Part shown: in pieces, positions 50,073 through 57,972 of the stretch
Position numbering within the stretch: position 1 is the stretch's first letter
Layout: every line of letters starts with the position of its first letter
Assembly (NCBI RefSeq): GCF_013409865.1
Contig: NZ_JACCBM010000001.1
Location: 3,038,001-3,102,000, forward strand
Direction of reading: 5' to 3'
From: Herbiconiux flava
GTDB lineage: Bacteria > Actinomycetota > Actinomycetes > Actinomycetales > Microbacteriaceae
Length of the DNA: 64,000 nucleotides
The notes under the pieces: model-generated
Told to the model about the DNA's origin: nothing
What the model saw: only the letters and a program-made list of their open reading frames with translations
Database searches by the model: none
Program-made: the position numbers and the translations under genes

Positions 50073-51539
50073 CTAGCCGCACCAGTCCGGCTGGAACCCC
50101 GGCACCCCGCGCTCCACGGCGCCGCTCGTGACCTCGACGAAGTACGTCGTCATCTCCGAATAGCCCGGCAGCGCGTACCCGTCCCCGACCGCGCCGCCCG
50201 CGATCGTCTCCACCGCCAAGTACTGCCCGTTCGGCGAGAGACAGAAGCTCCGGATGCGCGAGCCGGCCGCCGCGGGACGGTAGAGCTCGCCCGTCCCCGC
50301 CGCATCGGCGTAGAGGATCACCGACGACTGCGCCGCCGATCCCGACGAGTAGTCGACCGCGTCGTACTGGCGCACCGTGGCGCCGTTCGGGAGGGTGGCG
50401 ATGGCGCCCGGGTAGAGGGCGGGATCCGCATCCGGAACCGCCTGGTCGAGCGGCTCGACGGTGCCGTCGGCGAGGTCGATCGTGGACGTGCCCGCCGGAT
50501 CGGCGACCACGAGCTTCAGCCCGCCCGCGAGGAAGTCGCGCATCTCGACGTGCCGGCCGAGCGGGGTGGGCCCGCCGCTGCCGAGCGGTTCGATGAGGTA
50601 GAGCTGCTGGTCGGTGCTCTGGGCGACGAGCGCCGAGCTTCCCGGCACGAACTGCCAGTCGACCACGCGCAGCGGCGAGCCGTCGAAGCCGGTCACCTCT
50701 TTCGGGCGCCCGGAGGCGTCGAGGGGGTCGAAGGTGAACAGGGCGTTCTGGTAGACGCGGCCCTGCGCATCCTGACCCCCGTTCACCGTGTAGCCGAACA
50801 GGCCGGCCGTCGCCGAGGCGTGCAGGTTCTGGATGCGCGAGCCCGTCGGCGTGAACACGGTCGCCGGCGTCGCCCCGGCCTGGGCGACCGCGAGCGTGCT
50901 GCCGCCCTCGGCGTCGAGGAGGATGACCGCGAGGGCGTCTCCGGCGACGGCGTACTGCTGGATGCGCGGGGCCTCGAGCACCACGTCGGTCGACGAATCC
51001 GCGCCCGACGCGAGGCTCGACCGCAGGATCTGGTCGTCGGGCTTGTCGGCCCCGGCCGCCGCCCCGCCGCGCCGGAGCAGGCTGTAGACGTCGATGTCGG
51101 GGGTGCGGAAGGAGTAGTCGATGGTGCCGGTGAGGCCGGTGCCGTCACCGGTCACCCCGTCGACCCGCACCGCGTAGTCGGTGGCGTAGTCGAGGACCGC
51201 CCCGAACGTGAGCGTCACGTCGGCGCCCGAGGAGTCGAGGGTGAAGGGTGCTGCCGGAGTCACCGTCACCTGCGAGGCGTCGACCGCCTCGAGCGGCTGG
51301 TCGGCGTGCAGTACGAGCTTCTGGTCAGGGCGGGTGATGGTGGCGGCGGGATTGACCGAGCCGGCCTGCAGGGTCGGACCGCGCAGCACGGCTGCGGTGC
51401 CGAGGCCGGCCGCCGCCAGGGCGAGCACCACGAGGGTGACGGCGCTGGTGCGGCGGAAGCGGCGCAGCTGGGAGCGTTCGGCGCGCTCGTGCGAGGGGGC
51501 GGAGGCGGCCCGAGCACGGGCCATCAGGCGGCGGGCCAT
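50073..51539 (-). CDS. predicted secreted/membrane protein with Ig-like and repeated beta-sheet regions
   Basis: The 488-residue protein begins with a basic segment, then one hydrophobic helix (VTLVVLALAAAGLGTAAVLRG). The outer part has an Ig-like segment with a DxLPLEAV-type strand pattern (VLHADQPLEAVDASQVTVTP), then strand-rich repeats resembling a beta-propeller (TPTGSRIQNLHASATAGLFGY, WQFVPGSSALVAQSTDQQLYLIEPL, SFCLSPNGQYLAVET). It is the last of three genes: its ATG overlaps the TGA of the TIGR03943 gene. Its role is unknown, but the coupling suggests it serves the permease. Confidence 0.72.
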   Translation of the reverse strand: MARRLMARARAASAPSHERAERSQLRRFRRTSAVTLVVLALAAAGLGTAAVLRGPTLQAGSVNPAATITRPDQKLVLHADQPLEAVDASQVTVTPAAPFTLDSSGADVTLTFGAVLDYATDYAVRVDGVTGDGTGLTGTIDYSFRTPDIDVYSLLRRGGAAAGADKPDDQILRSSLASGADSSTDVVLEAPRIQQYAVAGDALAVILLDAEGGSTLAVAQAGATPATVFTPTGSRIQNLHASATAGLFGYTVNGGQDAQGRVYQNALFTFDPLDASGRPKEVTGFDGSPLRVVDWQFVPGSSALVAQSTDQQLYLIEPLGSGGPTPLGRHVEMRDFLAGGLKLVVADPAGTSTIDLADGTVEPLDQAVPDADPALYPGAIATLPNGATVRQYDAVDYSSGSAAQSSVILYADAAGTGELYRPAAAGSRIRSFCLSPNGQYLAVETIAGGAVGDGYALPGYSEMTTYFVEVTSGAVERGVPGFQPDWCG

Positions 51540-52357
51540 CAGTAGACGTAGGGCTCGGCAGGCTGGTCGACGGGGGTGATGTCGGCCGGCTCGAAGACGA
51601 TGGGCTGGCTGCTCGAGGTGCTGGGGTTGGTGCCGAAGGTTCCGGATGCCTCGACCCACGTGTCGACCGCGTAGCTGTCCTGCCATCCCGGCAGGTAGAC
51701 GGGCACGCCGACGGGCTGGGCGTCGACCGCGCAGCAGGTGACGACGAAGCGGGCGACGTAGAAGACGTCGTCGGGGTCGGTGGGATCGGGGGTGACGAAG
51801 CCGGTGAGGGTGGCGGACTTGCCGGCGAAGTAGTCCTCGCCGGCGCCCTGACGCAGGAGCGAGGCCCAGTCCTTGATGGTGAAGGCGGCGGTGTCGCTGC
51901 CGACGAGGGTCTCGGTCGCGCTCGTGTCGGTGACGGCGGCGGAGGCGTTCAGGTCGCGCTGATCGACGGTGGCGGTGGTGAGGGTCGACGGCGGAACGAT
52001 CAAGAGGGCGCCGACGGTCGCGGCGATCACGACGCCGGCGGCGACGGCCCAGACGGTATCGCGGCGGCGGAGAGGACGCGGCGGCACGGCGGCTCCGAGG
52101 TCGGAGGAATCATGGCCGTCGTGCCCGCCATGGTCGGCGTCGACATGGTCGTGGTCGCTCGCCGGCGCCGTCGGCACGATCGCGAAGGCCGCCAGCACCA
52201 CGACCCCCGCGAGCACCGCCATGATCACCGTGAACTCGTAGTAGCGCGGGTGGATGTACAGACCCAGCTGGCCGGTCACGGCGAGCCAGATGATGGCGAC
52301 GATCCCGACGAGCGAGAGGAGGATGCCGCGCCAGCGGGTGAGCAGTCGGTCACGCAA
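51539..52357 (-). CDS. TIGR03943 family putative permease subunit
   Basis: A 272-residue protein with several N-terminal helices, a His/Asp-rich loop (DHDHVDADHGGHDGHDSSD), a further helix, and an outer domain with VTCCAVDAQPVGVPVY and ALPVYLPGW-type strands. Its pattern matches TIGR03943, which always pairs with a YraQ-type permease. The TTG start at 52357 overlaps the permease stop by 8 bases. The His-rich loop suggests metal binding; zinc is plausible, but no Zur box was found. Confidence 0.87.
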   Translation of the reverse strand: MRDRLLTRWRGILLSLVGIVAIIWLAVTGQLGLYIHPRYYEFTVIMAVLAGVVVLAAFAIVPTAPASDHDHVDADHGGHDGHDSSDLGAAVPPRPLRRRDTVWAVAAGVVIAATVGALLIVPPSTLTTATVDQRDLNASAAVTDTSATETLVGSDTAAFTIKDWASLLRQGAGEDYFAGKSATLTGFVTPDPTDPDDVFYVARFVVTCCAVDAQPVGVPVYLPGWQDSYAVDTWVEASGTFGTNPSTSSSQPIVFEPADITPVDQPAEPYVY

Positions 52358-53399
52358 GAAGGTTCACTCCGAATCCGAGGGCGAGGGAGGCGAGGGCCAC
52401 CACGGCGACGAGCCGCACGAGGGCGCCGGTGGTGAAGGTGGTGCGCAGCAGCGTGATCATCTTCACGTCGACCATCGCCCCGAACACGAGGAACGCGACC
52501 ACCCCGCCCGGCAGGAAGGTCGAGCCGAAGGCGAGGATGAAGAAGGCGTCGACGTTGGAGCAGATCGCGATCACGAACGCCAGCAGCATCAGGGCGAGCA
52601 CCGACCAGATCGGGTTGCTGCCGAGCGCCGTGAGCACGTCGCGCGAGAGCCCGACCTGGATGGCACCCGCGATCGCCGAGCCGACGATCAGCGCGGGCAG
52701 CATGGTGGACGTCTCGTCGGCGAACGCGACGACCCCGCGCCGCAGCTTCGCCAGCTGCCCGGCCCGTCCGTGCTCGTGTTCGTGGTCGCCGTCGCCGATG
52801 CGGCAGGCCTCCTCGAACGCGGGCGTCAGCAGCAGCTCGGGCCGCGGGTGCCGGCTGAACAGCCAGCCGACCAGGTTCGCGATCACGAAGCCGCCGGCGA
52901 TGCGCCCGATCAGGATGCCGTCGTTCCAGCCGAAGGCCTGGTAGGTCGTGACGATGGTGACCGGGTTCAGGATGGGCGCCGCGAGCAGGAACGTCATCGC
53001 CTCCGGCACGCTGAAGCCCTTCATCATGAAGCCGCGGGCGAGCGGCACGTTGCCGCACTCGCACACCGGCAGCAGCACGCCGACGAGCGAGATCACCACG
53101 CGCCGGAGCGCCGGGTTCCGGGGCATGATGCGGTGGATGACCTGGTCGGGCACCCAGAACCGCACCACGACCGAGATCAGGATGCCGAGGAACACGAACG
53201 GCAGCGACTCGATCACGACGCTCACCGAGAGGGTGACGAAATCGCGGAGGCGGTCGGGAAGAGCATCCGCCCCCCACGTCGCCGAGACGGCCCGGAGCAC
53301 GAGCAGCGCCACCCCGAGCACGGCGCCGACGACGAGACCGCGGAGCGCGGTTCGGGATCGGGGGGCCCGGGTGCGGGGCGGCAGCACGTCGCTCGTCAC
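52350..53399 (-). CDS. permease of the YraQ/DUF318 family
   Basis: A 349-residue membrane protein with about eight helices; LVGVLLPVCECGNVPLARGFMMKGFS and FLLAAPILNPVTIVTTYQAFGW are family hallmarks, plus SNVDAFFILAFGSTFLPGG. A short His/Glu loop (DGDHEHEHG) parallels the His loop of the partner. It likely forms a transporter with the TIGR03943 protein; the substrate is unknown. The GTG start at 53399 has TACGCT eight bases upstream. Confidence 0.88.
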   Translation of the reverse strand: MTSDVLPPRTRAPRSRTALRGLVVGAVLGVALLVLRAVSATWGADALPDRLRDFVTLSVSVVIESLPFVFLGILISVVVRFWVPDQVIHRIMPRNPALRRVVISLVGVLLPVCECGNVPLARGFMMKGFSVPEAMTFLLAAPILNPVTIVTTYQAFGWNDGILIGRIAGGFVIANLVGWLFSRHPRPELLLTPAFEEACRIGDGDHEHEHGRAGQLAKLRRGVVAFADETSTMLPALIVGSAIAGAIQVGLSRDVLTALGSNPIWSVLALMLLAFVIAICSNVDAFFILAFGSTFLPGGVVAFLVFGAMVDVKMITLLRTTFTTGALVRLVAVVALASLALGFGVNLLA

Positions 53400-53463
53400 A
53401 GGGAACCAGCGTAGGGCAGCCCCGTCGCACGATCCTGGGAGAGCCGTGCCGAGGCGGCAGGCC

Positions 53464-53865
53464 TCAGACGAGGCTCGCGATGAGCCCCTCGACCCGCCCG
53501 CGGATGTCGTCGCGCACGTCCCTCACGACCGAGATCGGCTGCCCGGCGGGATCGGTGAGCTCCCAGTCCTCGTACCGCTTGCCGGGGAAGATCGGGCAGG
53601 CGTCACCGCAGCCCATCGTGATGACGACGTCGGCCTGCCGCACGGCATCGGTCGTGAGGATCTGCGGCACGGCCCCCGCGAGGTCGATGCCCTCCTCGGC
53701 CATCACGGCGACGGCCGCGGGGTTGACGGCGTCGCCCGGCTCGCTGCCGGCCGAGAACACGTCGATGCGGTCACCGGCGAGGGCCCGCAGGTACCCGGCG
53801 GCCATCTGGGAGCGGCCCGCGTTGTGCACGCAGACGAACAGCACGGCGGGGCGGGCGTCGGTCAC
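53464..53865 (-). CDS. arsC: arsenate reductase ArsC / low-MW tyrosine phosphatase-like
   Basis: A 133-residue protein with the CX5R loop VCVHNAGRSQMAAGYL (C12, R18), the ITMGCGDACPIFPGKRYEDWELTDPAG region with the two extra cysteines (in GCGDAC) of thioredoxin-coupled ArsC, and a C-terminal helix. It should reduce arsenate to arsenite using thioredoxin or mycothiol. GAGGAGCTCCATC precedes a GTG at 53865. No ArsR or arsenite pump is adjacent; the YraQ permease nearby is a possible but unproven partner. Confidence 0.9.
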   Translation of the reverse strand: MTDARPAVLFVCVHNAGRSQMAAGYLRALAGDRIDVFSAGSEPGDAVNPAAVAVMAEEGIDLAGAVPQILTTDAVRQADVVITMGCGDACPIFPGKRYEDWELTDPAGQPISVVRDVRDDIRGRVEGLIASLV

Positions 53866-53942
53866 GATGGAGCTCCTCGGGGTCGGTAGCGACATCTTAG
53901 ACAGCGCGGGTGAACGACGGATCCCCGCCCCGACCGGCTTCG

Positions 53943-54040
53943 GTAGACTGGCTGCTGGTGTGCCGGGAAGTCTGGTCGGCGGGCGGTCGAACGACCGCTC
54001 TCGATGCCCCACCGAGCCACCACCCGTGGCAGCAAGGACA
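53943..54040 (+). ncRNA. candidate structured leader (cis-regulatory RNA) of nhaA
   Basis: TAGACT (53943-53948) looks like a -10. After it, GCTGC (53951-53955) pairs with GCAGC (54029-54033) to enclose the leader, and GCGGTC-GAAC-GACCGC (53983-53998) is a perfect hairpin. A GCCGGGAAG-type single-stranded core lies between. The GCAGC strand is directly followed by the AAGGA ribosome site of nhaA, so pairing could control translation. It resembles nhaA-type leader RNAs in layout; I could not check it against known motifs. Confidence 0.4.
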
Positions 54041-54044
54041 CCGC

Positions 54045-55226
54045 ATGGCCGTCATCCGCTCCGAGCGCGTCGCCGCGTTCCTCCTCCTGATCGCCGCCGC
54101 GCTCGGCCTGATCGCCGCGAACACGCCGATCGGCCCCGCGCTGATGGAGGTGCAGGACGCCCACTTCGCCATCCCGGGCACACCCCTCGACCTCTCCGTC
54201 GGCCACTGGATCAGCGACGGCCTCCTCGCGATCTTCTTCTTCGTCGTGGCCGTCGAGCTGAAGAACGAGTTCGCGGTCGGTCAGTTGAACTCCGTCTCCA
54301 AGGCGGTGCGCCCGGCGATCGCGGCGCTCGGCGGCGTGATCGTGCCGGCCCTGATCTTCCTCCTGATCACCGCCGGCTCGGGCTACGAGGGCGGCTGGCC
54401 GATCCCCACCGCCACCGACATCGCCTTCGCGCTCGGGGTGCTGGCCGTGTTCGGCAAGGGCATCCCGTCGCGGCTCCGCATCTTCATCCTCGCCCTGGCG
54501 ATCCTCGACGACATCGTCGCGATCCTGATCATCGCGGTCTTCTTCACCGCCGACCCGAACCTGCTGCTGATCGTCCTGGGTGCGGTCGGTGTCGTGGTGT
54601 TCGGTCTGCTGAGCCGGCTGCTGGGCACCAGGTTCCGGATGCTCGTGGCCGCCGCCATGGTCGTCACCGCCGCCCTGACGTGGTCGCTCGTCTACCTGTC
54701 GGGCGTGCACGCCACGATCGCCGGTGTCGCCCTCGGCCTCGCCATGGTGCGGAAGCCCGCCATGAAGCTCCGGCACCACCTCGAGCCGGTCACGAACGGG
54801 GCGATCCTGCCGCTGTTCGCGTTCTCGGCGGCCCTCGTCGCGATCCCCCAGGTCGCGCCGAGCGAGCTGGCTGCGCCGTTCTGGGGCATCCTGATCGCGC
54901 TGCCGGTGGGCAAGCTGATCGGCATCAGCCTCGGCGGATGGCTGTCGAGCTTCGTCGGGCCGCGTGAGAAGCGACCGCACCTCACCCTGCACGGGCTGCT
55001 CGCCGCGGGGGCTCTCGGCGGCGTCGGCTTCACCGTGTCGCTGCTGATGAACGAGCTCGCGTTCGCCGCCCAGCCGGAGGTCGCCGACGAGGGCACCCTC
55101 GCCGTGCTGCTGGGATCGAGCATCTCGATCGTGATGGCGGCGATCCTCGTCTCGACCCTCGCGGGCACCTACCGGCGGCTCCGCCGCCTGCGCCTCGAGG
55201 CCGAACGCCGCATCGCCGCCGCCTGA
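54045..55226 (+). CDS. nhaA: Na+/H+ antiporter NhaA
   Basis: The 393-residue, roughly 12-helix protein has the NhaA set: the ATDIAFALGVLAVFG segment, the paired Asp in LAILDDIVAILIIAVFF (equivalent to D163/D164) and GGVGFTVSLLM near the C terminus. It exchanges protons for sodium to control pH and salt stress. AGCAAGGACACCGC precedes the ATG at 54045. A hairpin-rich leader lies upstream. The C-terminal tail is basic (RRLRRLRLEAERR). Confidence 0.93.
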   Translation: MAVIRSERVAAFLLLIAAALGLIAANTPIGPALMEVQDAHFAIPGTPLDLSVGHWISDGLLAIFFFVVAVELKNEFAVGQLNSVSKAVRPAIAALGGVIVPALIFLLITAGSGYEGGWPIPTATDIAFALGVLAVFGKGIPSRLRIFILALAILDDIVAILIIAVFFTADPNLLLIVLGAVGVVVFGLLSRLLGTRFRMLVAAAMVVTAALTWSLVYLSGVHATIAGVALGLAMVRKPAMKLRHHLEPVTNGAILPLFAFSAALVAIPQVAPSELAAPFWGILIALPVGKLIGISLGGWLSSFVGPREKRPHLTLHGLLAAGALGGVGFTVSLLMNELAFAAQPEVADEGTLAVLLGSSISIVMAAILVSTLAGTYRRLRRLRLEAERRIAAA

Positions 55227-55247
55227 CCCGGCCGCGCATCCGGTGAG

Positions 55248-57881
55248 CTACATGACGCCCTGGGCGGCCAGCTCCCAGCGGATCGACTCGGCCACCCGCA
55301 CCGCGTACTCGGGCGTCATGTGCACCTGGTCGTAGCGCGTCGGGACGGTGCCCGCGAAGGCCGGGCAGAAGCCCTGGGCGCAGGTGAAGCCGAGCGAGCT
55401 GACGACGTGGTCGCCGGTGCCCTCTGCCGCGACCCCCGCCTCGAAGGACTTCTGGAAGTCGTACCAGGTGCCGTCGACGCCGGCCGTGCAGTCCTGGGGG
55501 CTCTTCACGGGCGAGTAGCAGGCGCCGAGGTTCGCCCCGAGCGGCGGCGGCGCGAGGTAGACGACGTGCCCCGGGGTGTCGAAGCGCGACGCCAGCGAGA
55601 TGGTCGAGCCCACCAGCTGGGCGACGGTGAGCGGCTGCCGGTCGGCCGCGTTGCCGAGGGCGTAGGCGTTCGACACGACCACGAGCTGCGGGGCGTCGGC
55701 GGCGATCTGGGCGGCGACGTCGGCCTTCCGCTGCGGGCACGAGTCCATCACGCCGTCGCCGTCGTTCTGCACCAGCACGTCGGTGAAGCGGCAGCCGTAG
55801 AGGCCCACGGTCGTGACCTTCCACTGGCCACCGCTGCGGTCGGCGATCTCGCGGAACGCCGGCGCGTAGGCCAGCGCCGTCGAGTCGCCGACGAGGTACA
55901 TGTGGTTCGGCGCGTCGCCGCTCCCCCAGGTGCAGCGCCCGAAGTCGGGGGTACCGCCGAGGTCGAAGCAGCCCTTGGCGGGGTTGCGGCTGGAGGTCTC
56001 CGAGATGGCGGCGTCCATCGAGGGCGAGAGGTTCGAGGGCCACTCGGTGGCCGAGGCGGCGTTCCAGAGCTCGGCCTGCAGCTCGTCCTCGGGGTTGACC
56101 GGGGCGGCGGGGTCGGCGCCGACGTCGGTCTGGCCACCGTCGGTGGCGCCCGGTTCCGGATGCGCGTCCCCGCCCAGCCCCGCCGCGGGAACGCCGCTCG
56201 GCACCGCGAGGGCGAGCGGCCCCTCCCCCTTGACCGAGAGCTGAACGGTCACAGCGACCACCACGACGATCACGACCACCCCGAGGCCGGCGCCGAGGAA
56301 CTGCCCGCTGAAGCGCTCGCGCCAGCCCTGCCACGCGGTGCGGCGCGCGTCGCGGAGGCGGGCGCGCTCGCCCTCGGTCCCACTCTCGAGGGCGCCACCC
56401 TCCCGGTCGGTGCCGGACGCTGCCGACGACTTCGCCGCGACTCGCGCCGGAGTGGCCGCGGGTGCGGAGGTCGACGCGGCCAGCTCGGCGCGCAGCCTCG
56501 CCCGTTCCGCCTCCGCGGCCAGGGCCCGGGCGCGGACGCGGTCGGACACCGGGGAACCCGCGCGACCGGCGGCTGTCGCGGAGCGGGGCGGCACCGGGGC
56601 GGGGGCGGGTGCCGGTTCGGGCGTCGTGGTGGTCGGCTCGACGGGATCGGGCGTCCGCGCATCCGGACCCTGCTGCACCGGCTCGGGCTCGGGCGCGCGC
56701 ACGGGCTCGGGCTCGGGCTCAGCCGCCTGCGGCTTCTCGAGCAGCTCGCGCCCCCGCAGCCAGGGCGAGCGGTGCAGCGGCTGCTCGATCAGGAAGTAGG
56801 CCACGAGCGACACCGCGAGCGTCAGCCCGAGCACCGCGATCGTGACGGCGAGCGACTGCTCGGGCACGAGCAGCAGCACGAACACGAGCACCGGGAAGTG
56901 CCAGAGGTAGAGCGAGTAGGAGATGTCGCCGAGGAATCCGCTGACGGGGTTCTCGAGCGGGAACAGCCAGCGCTGCCGGCCGCCGATGCCCGCCACGATG
57001 ACGGCCGCGGTGGCGATCACGGCAGGCGCAGCCCACGGCCCCGGGAACGCCATCGTCGAGTCGACGAGCAGCAGCGACGCGACGATGCCGGCGAGGCCCA
57101 GCCAGCCGAGCACTGCGCGCACCGCCGTGGGCAGGCGCGCGAACAGCGGCGCGGACACCGCGAGCAGCCCGCCGAAGGCGAGCTCCCAGACCCGCGTCAG
57201 GGTCGAGAAGTACGCGACCGTCGGGTTCGCGGTGCTCTGCCAGAGCGCCACGGCGAACGACGCCGCCGCGAGCAGCGCCAGCACGATCCCGAGCACCCAT
57301 CGCTGCCGCTGCACCGGGCGAGCGGATGCGCGTGCCGCAGCGTCCCCGGTCGCCGCCGCCTCACCGTCCTCCCCGGCACCGGCCTTCGCCGAGACGCGGC
57401 GGCCGATCAGGGCGACGAGCAGCACGACGAGCACGGGCCAGACGAGGTAGAACTGCTCCTCGACCGAGAGCGACCAGAAGTGCTGCAGCGGCGAGACCGC
57501 GTCGCCCTGCCGGAAGTAGTCGGTGCCCTGGGCGGCGAAGCGCCAGTTCGAGACGAAGAACAGGGCCGAGACCGCGTCCCACGCGGTCGACCAGAAGCGG
57601 GGCTGATTGAACAGGAGCCACGCGAGCGCCGTGGTGACGACGAGCACGGTGACCGCGGCGGGGGCGATGCGGCGCATCCGCTTCGCGTAGAACCGGCGGA
57701 GCGACAGCGTGCCGGCCGCGGCGTCGCGCAGCAGGAGGCCGGTGATGAGGAAGCCCGAGATGACGAAGAACACGTCGACACCGGCGAAACCGCCGAGCGG
57801 CCAGCCGATCACGTGGTCGAGGATGACCGCGATCACGGCGAGGGCGCGAAGGCCCTGGATGTCGTGACGGCGCGAGTTCAT
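55248..57881 (-). CDS. OatA-like acyltransferase with SGNH domain
   Basis: An 877-residue protein: an N-terminal acyltransferase-3 domain (DIQGLRALAVIAVILDHVIGWPLGGFAGVDVFFVISGFLIT, about 10 helices), a Pro/Glu/Ala-rich linker of about 150 residues, one more helix, and a C-terminal SGNH domain with YLVGDSTALAYAPAF (near residue 660) and DQVHMTPEYAVR (near 850) supplying Asp and His. Such proteins O-acetylate peptidoglycan or other surface glycans. A 16-bp palindrome lies 22 bases before the start. Confidence 0.88.
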   Translation of the reverse strand: MNSRRHDIQGLRALAVIAVILDHVIGWPLGGFAGVDVFFVISGFLITGLLLRDAAAGTLSLRRFYAKRMRRIAPAAVTVLVVTTALAWLLFNQPRFWSTAWDAVSALFFVSNWRFAAQGTDYFRQGDAVSPLQHFWSLSVEEQFYLVWPVLVVLLVALIGRRVSAKAGAGEDGEAAATGDAAARASARPVQRQRWVLGIVLALLAAASFAVALWQSTANPTVAYFSTLTRVWELAFGGLLAVSAPLFARLPTAVRAVLGWLGLAGIVASLLLVDSTMAFPGPWAAPAVIATAAVIVAGIGGRQRWLFPLENPVSGFLGDISYSLYLWHFPVLVFVLLLVPEQSLAVTIAVLGLTLAVSLVAYFLIEQPLHRSPWLRGRELLEKPQAAEPEPEPVRAPEPEPVQQGPDARTPDPVEPTTTTPEPAPAPAPVPPRSATAAGRAGSPVSDRVRARALAAEAERARLRAELAASTSAPAATPARVAAKSSAASGTDREGGALESGTEGERARLRDARRTAWQGWRERFSGQFLGAGLGVVVIVVVVAVTVQLSVKGEGPLALAVPSGVPAAGLGGDAHPEPGATDGGQTDVGADPAAPVNPEDELQAELWNAASATEWPSNLSPSMDAAISETSSRNPAKGCFDLGGTPDFGRCTWGSGDAPNHMYLVGDSTALAYAPAFREIADRSGGQWKVTTVGLYGCRFTDVLVQNDGDGVMDSCPQRKADVAAQIAADAPQLVVVSNAYALGNAADRQPLTVAQLVGSTISLASRFDTPGHVVYLAPPPLGANLGACYSPVKSPQDCTAGVDGTWYDFQKSFEAGVAAEGTGDHVVSSLGFTCAQGFCPAFAGTVPTRYDQVHMTPEYAVRVAESIRWELAAQGVM

Positions 57882-57902
57882 GGCGTGAGAATCCTAGCGG
57901 GG

Positions 57903-57918
57903 AGGAGAGCGCTCTCCT
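57903..57918. promoter_or_regulatory. 16-bp perfect palindrome upstream of the OatA-like gene
   Basis: AGGAGAGCGCTCTCCT is perfectly self-complementary and sits about 22 bases before the start at 57881. It may be an operator or a small hairpin. Confidence 0.45.
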
Positions 57919-57935
57919 TCCGCCGCCGGTCGAGC

Positions 57936-57965
57936 GCCCCGCCGGCCGGGCTGCGCCGGCGGGGC
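57936..57965 (-). terminator. terminator hairpin after the CYTH-CHAD gene
   Basis: GCCCCGCCGG (57936-57945) and CCGGCGGGGC (57956-57965) form a perfect 10-bp stem with a 10-base loop, eight bases after the stop at 57973 in the minus-strand direction. No T-run. Confidence 0.75.
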
Positions 57966-57972
57966 GTCATCC

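Noticed and set aside
53464-53865. Arsenic resistance operon
   Set aside because: ArsC is alone; no ArsR or arsenite pump is adjacent, and the YraQ permease is not a known arsenite exporter.
53943-54044. Cobalamin riboswitch upstream of nhaA
   Set aside because: GCCGGGAAG is suggestive, but the conserved B12-box and the usual core are missing and NhaA is not a cobalamin gene.
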